64,000 nucleotides of DNA, taken from contig OV884060.1 in assembly GCA_930367215.1 (NCBI GenBank), positions 212,353,253 through 212,417,252 on the forward strand, in the 5' to 3' direction. This stretch comes from Pollenia angustigena (lineage: Eukaryota > Arthropoda > Insecta > Diptera > Polleniidae). Positions 32,027 through 42,545 of the stretch are shown here, one piece after another. Below the pieces are notes generated by a model that was not told where the DNA came from, searched no databases, and saw only the letters and a program-made list of their open reading frames with translations. Both the position numbers and the translations under genes were made by a program. How positions within the stretch are numbered: the first letter of the stretch is position 1; each line of letters starts with the position of its first letter.

Positions 32027-32792
32027 CATAAATACATAAAAGAAGCAACTGTAACAAAAATGTAAAGCTATTTTTTGGGTTTAATGAAATAGATTTTAAG
32101 TTTAAAGTGCGAGTTGATTTACATAATGGAAAAATATCTTTAATAGCTCGTTCCGCGCATATATTACTCCGATGCTGAAAATTATCACTGTTTCGTATAT
32201 TCGCCAAACAACTCATCTATCACAACATCCATCATTTGCCATTAAAATTTAGTTTATTAAAAAAACCGAGAAATAGAGAAATCGCGTTTGGTGCGGAAAC
32301 TTTCTTCAAGATCGCGAAAAAGTAATATATCATTTCTTAATATTTTTCACGGTCTATCCGGCTATGTGATGAGGAATTTTATATTCGCAAAAATTACAAA
32401 AAGTACTTCCCTTATTACACATATTGTTTTTAATAAACTTTTTTGTATCATACAAAATTCCCCCCCCCCCCCCCTCTAAGGCTCCAGCTGGATCCGCGCC
32501 TGTAACGCATTAAATTTTTCGCAAAAGTGGATACACAACAAAATAGCTTCCTAATATCTCATTAACAATAAGAGATAGAGACGTGAGGATTGCGCAGATC
32601 GATAGATCTGTTAAATTTACCAAAGGAAACGGTCTTATCTCATTTTTTTCGATTTTGTGATATACGACAAGATAACTCCGGAACGACGATATGTCTACCT
32701 ATTTAAATGTAAAGTTTTTTTGTATCAAATCATGCTATGAATTATTTTTTGTGTTTGTAAGTAGTGTTATTACACTATTTTAAGCTCGTTCT

Positions 32793-33384
32793 CAGCGTTG
32801 CCAGAATGATGAGTTTATCTAATTTTTGAAGATTTTTTGATCAAAATATGATTTAAAGATTTTTTTTTTCCCCCCAAATTAAGATTTTTAACTTTAAGTT
32901 TGTTTTTACATAATAAATAATTTTTCAGCCTGTTATTTATTGGTTTTTCAAAATGTATTTTTAGAAAAATTTTATAAAAAATTTAACTAAAAACCAATTT
33001 TATTTTGTATAAATATAATGTTTTTCAATATAAATAGTTTCCATAATAAGAAGTACGTATGTTCTTATAAAAAATTAATACTTTTTACTTTTTTGCCCTT
33101 GTTATAAAAAATTTCAAGTTTTCTCTCTTTAAAACAGTGATAGCCACTCCATAGGCTCGCGAGTCAGTCAATAATCGTATTTTTCACACAGACACGGTCG
33201 GCAATTCACACGTATATTACAACTTTGTTCGTTTCAAAACATCAGACCATCATCAGTCTCTGCGACCGCACACAAGCACGTAATATCTTTGTGTGCGTGC
33301 GTTCGGGGCTTGGTTACCACTGCTTTAAAATAAGATTTTTTTCGCTAAATGAAGATTTTCCTTCCTAATCTTCTGGCAACGCTG
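32793..33384. mobile_element. hAT MITE (CAGCGTTGCCAGAA), copy E1
   Basis: CAGCGTTGCCAGAA at both ends in inverted orientation; TSD CTCGTTCT/CACGTTCT (7 of 8). Subterminal 'aagattttt' repeats. The same family as 48710-51910 and 54081-57943. It is itself split by a 188-bp hAT MITE. Confidence 0.85.
33135..33322. mobile_element. 188-bp hAT MITE, TSD CTTTAAAA
   Basis: Ends CAGTGATAGCCAC and, inward from the right, CAGTGGTAACCAA. The 8-bp TSD CTTTAAAA is perfect (33127-33134, 33323-33330). The corresponding sites in E2 (about 51848) and E3 (about 57884) lack it and read 'tctcttcaaaataagatt'. Confidence 0.9.
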
Positions 33385-33411
33385 CACGTTCTATTTACAA
33401 GTAATTTGTAA

Positions 33412-33810
33412 GTGCCGGTTCACACACGTCAAGTTTGATTCGTTAAGTTTTGAGCTTTTAGGAGAGAAGGGAAAAGAGAATGCCATTTGTGCTGGTTCAC
33501 ACAGGTCAAGTTTACTTGAACAGTTTTATTTAAATTTTCTTTTGAACTTGCGTTCACGTTCATGCACAAAATGAATTTTTGTTTTCTTTTCCTTCAACTT
33601 TGTAGCTTTTTATTATATTACGGATGAAAATAGAAAAGAAAAATAAAAACTGACTGGTACGGTCAAGTATGTACCCCTTTCCATTCTCTTTACCCCTCTC
33701 TCCTAAAAGCTCAAGACTTGAAGAGTCAAACTTGACCTGTGTGAACCAGCACTTTCTCTCCTAAAAACTCAAGACTTGACGAGTCAAACTTGACGTGTGT
33801 TAACCGACAC
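33412..33810. mobile_element. PIF/Harbinger-like MITE, TSD TAA
   Basis: Long TIRs starting GTGCCGGTTCACACACGTCA and GTGTCGGTTAACACACGTCA; TAA on both sides (33409-33411, 33811-33813). The first 50-70 bp of each end is partly duplicated internally (GGTTCACACAGGTCAAGTTT). Confidence 0.8.
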
Positions 33811-33872
33811 TAATTGTTTTTGTATCAAAGATGGGGGTAGTGCACTCATTTTGCAGTTTCAACTCACACTTA

Positions 33873-34221
33873 GGCCCAGAACAGACGGTAAAACCCAACT
33901 GCAACGAAACCTTTTAGAAATTATTGTTTTGAAACCAGTTTCAATCGTTTTCCACACACCCTGCAACCTAAATTGTACAAGAATGTAATGAAATGATCAC
34001 AATCATTTTGACTTTCTTTGAGAACAAATGAAATGCAAACACGAGTTTCCTGCACGCCGGTTTCAATGCAACTGATTTCCAATGCATTTCAAACCGGTCT
34101 CAAAATGGTCGCGTCGTGTGTGGTTCCTCAAAGGAGTCTATGGCATAAGCTCAAATGAAACTCGAAAATAACTAGAAGTTGCAGTTTCATTGCAGTTGCG
34201 TTTCACCGTCTGGTTTGGGCC
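33873..34221. mobile_element. PIF/Harbinger-like MITE, TSD TTA
   Basis: GGCCCAGAACAGACGGTAAA at the left and GGCCCAAACCAGACGGTGAA read inward from the right. TTA on both sides (33870-33872, 34222-34224). 349 bp without coding capacity. Confidence 0.85.
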
Positions 34222-34224
34222 TTA

Positions 34225-34350
34225 GTCTGTGTTCATACGGCTCTTGTCTTATTGACATGATTGCTACTTTATAGGCGAGAGGGACGAGGGGAAAAGAAAC
34301 GAGTACACAGATGCATGTACTGTCTTTACGTTTTGCTTTCTTATTCGTTG
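34225..34350. mobile_element. partial second copy of GTCTG element
   Basis: Starts GTCTGTGTTCATACGG and matches the reverse complement of the outer parts of 24664-25744 up to TTCTTATTCGTTG. It is missing the opposite end. It contains the uninterrupted site for CCCWG element gamma. Confidence 0.75.
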
Positions 34351-35716
34351 CTGGGTACTAAAGATATTAAACCAAATAAAACTGTTAAACGTATAAGAAT
34401 TATAAGCAACAGTTCTACTTGTAACAATATCAAAGTTTAAACAAAAACATCAACAATATCTTTAGTTTTTCTGAAATCTTTATGGATGAAGTTTCCTGAC
34501 GATCTGGCCTAAGCAACCAGTGAAATGCGCCTAGGATTAGCTTATCCCATCAACAATAAATTTCAGTGTTTTTATCAAGAACAAAAATTGGGAATTAAGC
34601 ACGAATAACAAAACCTTTTAAATTAAAATTTTGTATTCCCAAAAAGTATTTTGATAACATTTGCTTAACTTTTTTCAAGTTCTCTTCCAAATTATGAAAC
34701 ATACGATGAAAAACATTTGAGTTTGATGGTGAAAGGGGAAAGACGAAAGGAAAGTTTTTTTTTCTTCTGCAAACAGTTTTTTTAGTTTGTTATTAAAAGG
34801 AAGAAAAAGAAAAACACAAGGTATACACAATACTTAAATACCGCGAAACAATGTTTCATTGGATAGACACAAATGCAGTTTCAAAGAAAATTGAGTAAAG
34901 TTTCTGCAAAAAATATTTTATTATATGGACGATACAATTTTTTTCATATTTTTTTTTGATATTAACTCAAATGCTTAGATTAGTAGAATTTGTTGTTGTT
35001 AAATTTTTTCATCGGAATAAAATAATTATATATGCACTTATATAATTTTTTGATTATTATTATACACGATTTTTTTGTTGTTAGGAGTTCTCAGCCAAAA
35101 TAATAATGAAAATAACTATATTAAATATTAAAAATTTTTATTTGTCGAATTTGTCTTCAAGAATTTCATGACCACTCATTTTTGAAAGATTAGTAAGAGT
35201 ATGTTTATATGCAGCTTTTTTTTGATTGCAAGTTCAAATTTTGCATTATTTGAATTGAGTGCATACTTTTTGCACTCAATCTGCGTTTATTGATAGTGAA
35301 AAAATTTGCAATATCACAAAAATTTTTTTAGTGGTAGTTAAAAAAAAATAGCAATCATCTCTAAAGCTGATAAAAAAGAGTGCAAACTAATATTTTTGCA
35401 GTTTTATTTAGTGATATGTAGTGCACTGCTGATTCAAATCAATATTTAGTGCACTACCCCCAACTATGTTTTGTATAAATAATTGAAATAAAAATTGTAT
35501 GCAACAATTCATAAACGTTTACTTGCAAACAAGACATGGATAGGGATCAAACGATACCTCTTAGGTATCGATACTTTTACTCGATGTGGTATCGCTCGTA
35601 AAGTATCGATACCTACTTAGTATCGAAAAAAAAGTATCGATACTTACTTGTATCTGTACTAGTATCGGTTTGTATTATAAAAGAATAGAAAGCAGCATTT
35701 AAAAACGTGCTTATTA

Positions 35717-35968
35717 AGCTACGGTCACACTTGTCAAATATTTGACGATAAAAGCGGGACCAACAAGCAAACGATATAATCATTTCCTTAAATTCCAATA
35801 TTTATTTTGATTATAATATCACAACTTACAAAAAACTATCTTTTGCTATGTCTTGTAGTATAATTAGTTTATTTTGTGATATTAAGCCCATGTTAAATCT
35901 CACTAACTATTGACAAAATAAGGGGTTACGCTTATTTGGTCAAACATTTAATAAGTGTGACCGTAGCT
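35717..35968. mobile_element. PIF/Harbinger-like MITE, TSD TTA
   Basis: AGCTACGGTCACACTTGTCA at the left, AGCTACGGTCACACTTATTA read inward from the right; TTA on both sides (35714-35716, 35969-35971). 252 bp. Confidence 0.8.
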
Positions 35969-36327
35969 TTAGTGTTTTAGTACTATACCATACATACTAG
36001 ACTGGTCGCATTTTTTTTTTTTTTTTTAATTTAATTGTTTGCGCTGCTTAAAAGATGAGGTTTGGTGTAAGAAATCATGATCTAATTTTTCAGGTCAATC
36101 CGACGGTGCCTAGCCGTGCCGGGTGGGGCCCAAAGTTCCCCATATTATAAAAAAAAACATATTTTCTATCAGATCTTTATAGTTATACTAGTTGAAAAGC
36201 CGAAAATCAAAAATATGGCTTCGTTACGATCTTCCGCAGAGAAAGTACTTCAAGTGTTCCAAATTTCAGCTTCTTATGTCATCAGATGGCTTCAGAAAGT
36301 TGCGGAAAGTTGTATAGATAGATTAAT

Positions 36328-36770
36328 ATATGTTCGCGCAACTCAAAAACGCTTTTGCTTATTGAAAAACTTAAAAAACCGAAATTACGCAATAAAATTT
36401 ACTTTAAGAAAGTTTAAACTTTTTTCTTTATGATGGCTTTGATTTTCGAGATATACCGTTATTTCGAAAATTAAGGAGGTTGCACAACATATGTTCGCGT
36501 AACTCAAAAACGCTTTAGTTTATTGAAAAACTAAAAAAAACCGAAATTCCGCAATAAAATTTACTTTAAGAAAATTGAAACTTTTTTCTTTATGTTGGCT
36601 TTGGTTTTCGAGATATACCGTTATTTCGAACATTAAGGAGGTTGCACGACATATGTTCGCGTAACTCAAAAACGCTTTAGTTTATTAAAAAACTAAAAAA
36701 AACCGAAATTCCGCAATAAAATTTACTTTAAGAAAGGTAAAACGTTTTTCTTATATGCGCAGTCGTTTTA
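36328..36770. repeat. 161-bp tandem repeat, nearly three copies
   Basis: Units start at 36328, 36489 and 36651 with ATATGTTCGCG(T/C)AACTC and run through 'ccgaaattccgcaataaaat'. The third copy is cut short at about 36770. Confidence 0.85.
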
Positions 36771-36889
36771 GAAACATAATTTTTTTTCTGGAAAAAAAAA
36801 ATGTTTTTATTCAAATTTCGGAATTTTTGTTTTTAAAAATTCATAAAAAATTGAAAAATGCAGCTATGCTTCTAATTTTTGCAGACATA

Positions 36890-38193
36890 AAGGGTGTTTT
36901 TTTAAGCTAGATAGAACTTTAAATTGTAAAAAGTAACACAAAAAATTTAATTTTTATGAAATATTTTTTTTTATCGTTTCAGTATACTCTGACAAATCAT
37001 CATGAATAGACTCACGCTTGAACAACGCTACGAAATTATCCAAATTTACTTTGAAAATCAGTCGTCGATTCGCGCAACTTATAGACGACTTCGTCATTTT
37101 TATGGCGTACATAATCGTCCATCTGAACAAGCCATTCGTCGAACTGTGGATAGATTTCGTACCACATACTCTCTAGAGGATGCAATAACACCAACACGTC
37201 GAAGGAATGTGCGTACTGAAGAGAATATCGCCGCTGTAAACGAAAGTGTGGAAGAAGATCCAAATTTATCGATTCGTCGTCGGTCGCAGGAATTGGGGCT
37301 CTGTCCGTCCACTACGTGGAAAATTTTGCGCAAAGATCTCGGCCTACACCCGTATAAGATCCAGCTGGTGCAGGAATTGAAGCCACGAGACCATTATATG
37401 CGTCGTTCTTTCGCCGATTGGGCTCTAGAGCAGTTGGCAACTGACCCGTTGTTTTATCGCAAAATTGTGTTCAGCGATGAGGCGCATTTTTGGCTTAACG
37501 GGTTTGTTAATAAGCAAAATTGCCGCATATGGAGCGAGACCAATCCACAAGAGACCCTACAGACTATATTACATCCAGAAAAATGCACCGTTTGGTGCGG
37601 TTTTCACGCTGGTGGCATCATCGGACCTTATTTCTTCAAAAATGAGGCCGGAGCTCGCGTTACGGTCAATGGAGATCGTTACCGCACCATGATCAATGAT
37701 TTTTTGTTTGAAAATATGGATGACATTGATCCGGAGGAGATGTGGTTTCAACAGGATGGCGCTACGTGCCATACGGCGAACGCAACCATCGACTTATTGA
37801 AATCAAAATTTGGCGATAAGTTGATTTCGAGAAATGGACCTGTCAATTGGCCTCCAAGGTCGTGCGATTTGACACCTCTCGATTATTTCCTGTGGGGCTA
37901 CGTGAAGTCACTGGTTTATGCTGATAAACCAGCAACAATTGACGCCTTGGAGGCCAGCATTGTTCGTGTTATTCGTGACATACGGCCAGCAGTGCTCGAA
38001 AAAGTGGCCCAAAATTGGACGTCCAGAATGCGCTTCGTCAAGAACAGCCGCGGTGCCCATATGCCCGAAATCATTTTCAAATAATAATGTCACGTATTGA
38101 TCTTTCGAATAAAAAAAAAATTTTGATTACAATTTAATTTTTTGTGTTATTTTTTACAATTTCAAGTTCTATCGGGCTTAAAAAAACAACCTT
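36890..38193 (+). mobile_element. second intact mariner-type element (1304 bp)
   Basis: Long TIRs of about 65 bp beginning AAGGGTGTTTTTTTAAGC and AAGGTTGTTTTTTTAAGC, both reaching 'aaaaatt'. TA on both sides (36888-36889, 38194-38195). A different subfamily from 21045-22348 but of the same total length. Confidence 0.92.
37002..38084 (+). CDS. Tc1/mariner-superfamily transposase, apparently intact
   Basis: A 360-residue transposase with the same layout as the gene at 21158 but clearly diverged in sequence. HTH region residues 1-120 (MNRLTLEQRYEIIQIYFENQ). Catalytic residues D159 in IVFSDEAHFWL, D252 in WFQQDGATCHTA and D289 in PPRSCDLTPLDYFLWG, the last two separated by 36 residues. The conserved ends MPEIIFK and WCGFHAGGIIGPYFF are present. 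The start ATG lies 19 nt after the acceptor-like TTATCGTTTCAG. No stop or frameshift. It acts on the TIRs of its own element. Its product is close to the remnants at 1-555, so that relic belongs to this subfamily. Confidence 0.95.
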   Translation: MNRLTLEQRYEIIQIYFENQSSIRATYRRLRHFYGVHNRPSEQAIRRTVDRFRTTYSLEDAITPTRRRNVRTEENIAAVNESVEEDPNLSIRRRSQELGLCPSTTWKILRKDLGLHPYKIQLVQELKPRDHYMRRSFADWALEQLATDPLFYRKIVFSDEAHFWLNGFVNKQNCRIWSETNPQETLQTILHPEKCTVWCGFHAGGIIGPYFFKNEAGARVTVNGDRYRTMINDFLFENMDDIDPEEMWFQQDGATCHTANATIDLLKSKFGDKLISRNGPVNWPPRSCDLTPLDYFLWGYVKSLVYADKPATIDALEASIVRVIRDIRPAVLEKVAQNWTSRMRFVKNSRGAHMPEIIFK

Positions 38194-38744
38194 TATAAAA
38201 AAACAACATTGCAAACAAAACCAGCTATAAATGATTAAAATCTGTTAACAACTTTTGATTTTATGTATGAATTCACAAAAGACGAAAAATTTTAATTAAT
38301 TTAAGAATTTTGTTAAACCGCCACATCTTTTGTGAATACATAAAATCAAAAGTGGTTAACAGATTTTAATCAGTCGGATTGACCTGAAAAATTAAATCAT
38401 GATTTCTTACACCAAACCTAATATTTTAAGCAGCTCAAACAATTAAATTTAAAAAAAAAAAATCCCATACAAGATGCGACCAGTCTAATACATACCCATT
38501 AGAATTTTTGTGCAAAACAAAAAGTGTAAAGATTTAGACCACTTTTAGTAACCACTTAGCACCAATTTCCTTTTGAAAAATCTTTTTTATCTTAGGAAAC
38601 AAAATTTTATAGAACGTTCAGGATAAGGAGCTTTTCTTAACCTTTTATTCCAGATATCAGCAATGTCACTATGTATTTATTTTAACTATAAATATGTATG
38701 TATGTTGTTTTTTATTTTTTTATTTTTAAATTGATAAATATATA

Positions 38745-39141
38745 AAAAGGGGTGGTAAAACCATAATCCACGATGTTAATTGACCTTTCTTTGTTTCAGT
38801 ATTTAACAGCTTCTATCATTGAGAGGTACACAATTGAGCAGAGCGTTAAGATTGTTAAAGCCTTTTACGAAAATAGGCGTTCAATCAAAATGCATTTCGT
38901 GCACATCGTGATTTTTTTGGTCAGCATAATTGACCAAATGTTCAAACCGGGTCTGTAGGAAATTTGAAAACATATGGGCATGCTCGCCCAGTTAGTTCTG
39001 CGGCTGGCGGCGTTATCGGGCCGTACTTCTTCGAAAATGAGGTCGGGTAAGCAATTACCGTGAATGGTGTTCGCTATCGCGAGATGATAACGAACTTCCT
39101 ATATCCAGAAATTGAGGAAATGCACTTAGACGATATGTGGT
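38745..39141 (+). pseudogene. mariner-type transposase relic, truncated
   Basis: A TIR-like start ('aaaggggtggtaaaacc', about 38745), then an acceptor-like CTTTGTTTCAG 18 nt before the start codon position, where ATG has become ATT (38818). The peptide ERYTIEQSVKIVKAFYENRR is followed by a frameshift, an internal deletion, GGVIGPYFFENE and EIEEMHLDDMWF. It stops just before the second catalytic Asp, at about 39141. Confidence 0.85.
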
Positions 39142-39382
39142 TTGAAAGTGTTTACTGGTCAAACGGTTTCTTGGTACCGTTACTGCTCCAGCTTTCAATA
39201 ATAATCAAAAATTTAAGATTTATTTCAATACCAAAGTGAAACGATTACTTTTGACCTATACCGAGTATTTTTTACCGATACTACTTGGTACTCGGTTTCT
39301 AAGTATCGATTACAAAAATACTTGATACTTATATAAAAGTATCGAATATGTTCTTGTATTTACTCGTATCGTTTCATCCCTA

Positions 39383-40375
39383 GACATGAATTTTCCCTAT
39401 ATATGAATACATATACATATGAGTGTGTGTTTTTCCCAAACAATTTCTATTATATATAATGTATTTTTCTAAAAATAAGAAGTTTATTGTTTGTTATGAT
39501 TAGTTTTCAATGAAAACAATTGAATAAATTTGTTTTTTTTTTTTTTTGAAAATTTTCCTGTTTTTAAAATAGCCCCTTTTTTCAGAATTCCCCTTTTTGT
39601 GAGACTACCCCACAAGAAATTAATGAGCGAACCATCATATTTTTCACGTTGGCGTTACGAAAATGATAAACGCTTTTTTGTTAACAAATTCATTTATTGC
39701 TAACTTTAGAAAAATGTTCCAAAAAAATCTTATTTTCTGGTGCCTTTTGAATAGTGTAATTGCTCATGACTAAACACCCAAAAATAACTTAGAAACACGT
39801 GCGTTCAATTATTCAAAAAAAAAAACTTATACAAAGAAATAAAAACATTTTCAACGAACGTCTGCGAAATAAATCGTTTATCTTTCACAATCTGAATAAA
39901 TAGAAGGCGCACAATTTTTAACTTCAAAGATGTGGGTCACCACACATCATAAAAATTGTCGTTTGGTTTTTTTATTTGTTTTGCAATTATACTCGTGCTG
40001 GTTGGTAAATTCTGATTTTTTTTTTTTCAAAGAATAAGTGAAAATAGTAAAAGGAAATAGATTAAGTTAACTCGTGGATTATATATTTAATTCAAGTTGA
40101 ATTGAAGATGACGTCTGGTTTTGTGAATTTAGAAATGACACTTAAGGACCAATAAGAACATGGTCAAATTTCATTTAAATATTTAATTGGAAGATAAAAG
40201 GTTTTTCCTAATAGTGCTGACTGGCATTGTCATAAAAACTAATTTAAAAAGTAAATTCTTTTTATTAGAATTCGATTTAATCTACTAATTTTAGTTTCGT
40301 AATAGTTATGACATTGCACTTTAGGAAATTTTCCCCTTTTTTTGGCCAAAAGTAAAAATTTGAATTTATATATAT
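39383..40375. other. mostly unassigned; hAT-end-like fragment
   Basis: Around 39560-39610 'gccccttttttcagaattcc' and CCCTTTTTGTGAGACT resemble the inner right end of the hAT element 55621-57622. Nothing else is supported. Confidence 0.4.
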
Positions 40376-41616
40376 ACCGAAAGTATAGCCGGTCAAGCCC
40401 GACCATATGATACCCTACACCACAGTATTTAAAAACACATCATGCTTATGTGTCCATATAAATATGGATTTATATATGTATGTTTATTAACTTCATTAAA
40501 ATCGCCGAGGGGCAGAAATTGTCCCCTACTTCCCCTTGTGGTCCTATTTTTGAAAAACTGTATAGCTTATGGTTCCATATAGATATGGATCTATCTATGT
40601 TTTTAATTTCATTTCATTCATTTCCCCTCGTGTTCCTAATTTTTAAGAAATACATATTTTTTGTGTCTAGATAGATATGGTTCTTTCTATGTTCTAAATT
40701 TCATTAAAATCGGTTTAATAGTTTCTGAGAGGAAGAAATTTCCCCATATCCTACGATTCGGCCCATTTTCGATAGGCTTGGTCCTTGTGCCAATAAGAAC
40801 CTATGTCCCAAATTTTATCAAATTTTCTCCAAAATTGCGACTTGTACTTTGCGCACAAGGTTACATGGACAGCCAGCCGGGCGGATATTGTTAGTTCGAC
40901 TCAGAAAGTGATTCTGAGTCGATCGGTTTAAAGGCGACCGTACACGACATGTTTTTGTCATCTGACATGTCAAATTTCCCACTGCAAAATACATACATGT
41001 CGTGTGTTACCTTTTAAACTTTGCTTCTGTAGAAGTCAGATGCAAAGTCATCTGACAAAATTTCAATTAGAGCGTGTTCTATTTTCTTCTGACAAACCAT
41101 CTGACATCAGAAATCTATGCCGCGAAGAAACCGGCAGCGGCGTCCACTATTGACGGAATCATTAGCCGGCTGAAGATTATATTTTACAATACTGAATTAT
41201 ATATAATCATCGCACCATTGAATAGAATTTATGTAATTATATACATATATAAAAACAGTTTTATTATAATATCCTAAATTGGTATCTTTGAATTAAAAGA
41301 AAAATATGTTAAGATGGCTAAATTATTTAACGGCGTAAATACAAACTTTCGTGGCGGCATTTTTATTTTGGTTTTTGTAACAACTATGGGAAAAAAATAG
41401 AGACAATGTCAGAAGCAAATTACATGTACGTTTGTGACCGAATATTATAAACCTTCTGTAAAACAGCCATTTTGACAGACATGCACAATTACATGTGACT
41501 TGAAAAGTTGACAAGTCAGATGTAAAAAACATGTCGTCTACATGCACCTTAAGGTGTTTCACACATAAGCACAAATGCATAATACCCTCTCCACTATTGT
41601 GGTGTGGGTATAAATA
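40376..41616. repeat. dispersed repeat B, copy 2, split by a MITE
   Basis: Matches 22475-23105 ('catgcttatgtgtccatata', 'cgcacaaggttacatggaca', tail 'ataccctctccactattgtg'). It is interrupted at 40932-41549; the uninterrupted version at 23013 reads 'atactttaaggtgggtc'. Confidence 0.75.
40932..41549. mobile_element. MITE (ACGACATG ends), copy 2, TSD TAA
   Basis: AGGCGACCGTACACGACATG and, inward from the right, AGGTGCATGTAGACGACATG; TAA on both sides. 618 bp. Sister of 20535-22471 and holds the empty site for the mariner insertion at 41427. Confidence 0.85.
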
Positions 41617-41618
41617 AA

Positions 41619-42044
41619 CCCTGCAAATAATAGGACCAGTCCAAACACGCGTGTAAAGAGTAGTCCACAAGGGACCAGGACTAGTCCACAAGTAACCCAA
41701 ACGTATGGAAAAAACCTGGTCTATTTAACATTACGATGTCCTAGGAGAGGACCATATAACCCACCTTTGGACCACTAAGGAGTAGTTTTAAAACTACTCC
41801 ATGGTATATAACCCACCTTTGGACCAGTAAGGAGTAGTTTTAAAACTACTCCATGGTATACTCAAGAGGATTAGTTTTGAAGTCGTTTAAACACGAAAGC
41901 ATGTCGTTAAAAAACGAAGACATGCCGTCTCACTACAAACACTTTTTAACAATGGCATGGTCCATGCTTGCATTACATCGGACTAGTCCATGGAGTAGTC
42001 CATTTTATCAAAATGGGTCAGGTGGTCCAATTTTATTTGCAGGG
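41619..42044. mobile_element. CCCWG element delta with GGACTAGTCC repeats
   Basis: Ends CCCTGCAAATAATAGGACC and, inward from the right, CCCTGCAAATAAAATTGGACC. AATAAA flanks both sides, so the TSD length is ambiguous in this AT-rich site. Subterminal motifs GGACTAGTCC and AGTAGTCC. A 54-bp-scale direct duplication ('accctttggacca..' to 'actccatggtata') is at about 41760-41860. Shares a 20-bp core with element beta. Confidence 0.75.
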
Positions 42045-42389
42045 AATAAATAATATAATAATAAAAAAAAAAATTAATTTCGGTTGCTTTAACAGTTGTT
42101 TTGATTACGATTTCTAAACCAGTTATCAGAAAACCTTTAAGTGCAGTGAAATGTGTGACATCTTCTAATAAAAGTTTTCGTAGCAAAAATTTTTATTTTT
42201 GAAAAATTTAAAAAGGAGAAATAATGCCGAAGGTAAGTACTTTTACATTCTATAGCAAAATGTTGGTAAGCTCATCTATAAAAGCGATTAAATTGGAAAA
42301 ATGAAAATGGCCTTAAAATGTACTAATAAAATTATGTATTAGTTTTCTATAGGCTTACAAAAAAATAATAACACATGTTAGACATAATA
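42045..42389. other. unassigned; possible tiny first exon
   Basis: ATGCCGAAG followed by GTAAGTAC at about 42223-42239 resembles a minimal first exon with a donor site, preceded by a purine-rich leader. No continuation was identified, so it is not called a gene. Confidence 0.3.
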
Positions 42390-42545
42390 TCGAGCTCTTG
42401 CCGCGGAAATAACGTAACTGACATCATTTTCGATTTTCGTTTTTTTTTTTAATAAATGACTTTATTGGCAACACTAGCATCATCTCATTAAATCAGTGAT
42501 GTCAATTATGGTTGTGTTGGTGAGATTACTCTTATCTTTTACATG

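Larger units (their letters stand above)
29908..32502 (+). mobile_element. hAT element with poly-G ends, TSD TAACGCAT
   Basis: Ends CAGGCGCGGATGCAGGGGGG and, inward from the right, CAGGCGCGGATCCAGC followed by a G run. The TSD TAACGCAT is perfect (29900-29907, 32503-32510). A run of about 20 G with one A follows the left end, and the right end has 14 C on the plus strand. It contains a broken hAT transposase. Confidence 0.9.
26043..32694. mobile_element. outer TIR pair ACATATCGTCGT, 6.65 kb apart
   Basis: ACATATCGTCGTGCCGAAGT at the left is matched in inverted orientation at the right end (ACATATCGTCGTTCCGGAGT), with similarity continuing through GTCGTATATCACAAAA, about 41 bp with few mismatches. 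It encloses mariner relics, repeat A and an hAT. A TSD was not found, so it may be one element or a chance pair of related ends. Confidence 0.55.
33833..35461. mobile_element. TIR pair GGGGGTAGTGCACT with AGTGCA repeats
   Basis: GGGGGTAGTGCACT at the left and CCCCC-ended reverse complement at the right. GTGCAC/AGTGCA motifs are repeated near the right end (35250-35460). It encloses the MITE 33873-34221 and the fragment 34225-34350. TSD not recognised. Confidence 0.55.
36000..38485. mobile_element. TA-flanked element with 110-bp TIRs
   Basis: Starts GACTGGTCGCAT, followed by T-rich sequence, AATTTAATTGTTTG and 'taagaaatcatgat', ending near 'caggtcaatccgac'; the mirror image runs 38373-38485. 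TA on both sides (35998-35999, 38486-38487). It carries a 161-bp tandem repeat and the intact mariner-type element 36890-38193. Its own length without that insertion is about 1.18 kb. Confidence 0.8.
35541..39382. mobile_element. hAT-type element with GTATCGATAC motifs, split by others
   Basis: TIR TAGGGATCAAACGATAC and, inward from the right, TAGGGATGAAACGATAC. Flanks GACATGGA and GACATGAA (7 of 8) look like an 8-bp TSD. Subterminal zones repeat AGTATCGATAC. It contains a MITE, a TA-flanked element with an intact mariner inside, and a mariner relic. No hAT transposase left. Confidence 0.7.

Noticed and set aside
33833..35461. hAT element with an 8-bp duplication
   Set aside because: Inverted ends are clear but the flanks (TCAAAGAT and AACTATGT) do not match.
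36116..36433. 105-codon frame
   Set aside because: Lies across the TIR and 161-bp tandem repeat of a mobile element; composition is low-complexity Lys, Phe and Leu.
42223..42239. ATGCCGAAG followed by GTAAGTAC as a first exon
   Set aside because: Good donor context but no downstream exon could be identified; nine bases alone are not evidence of a gene.
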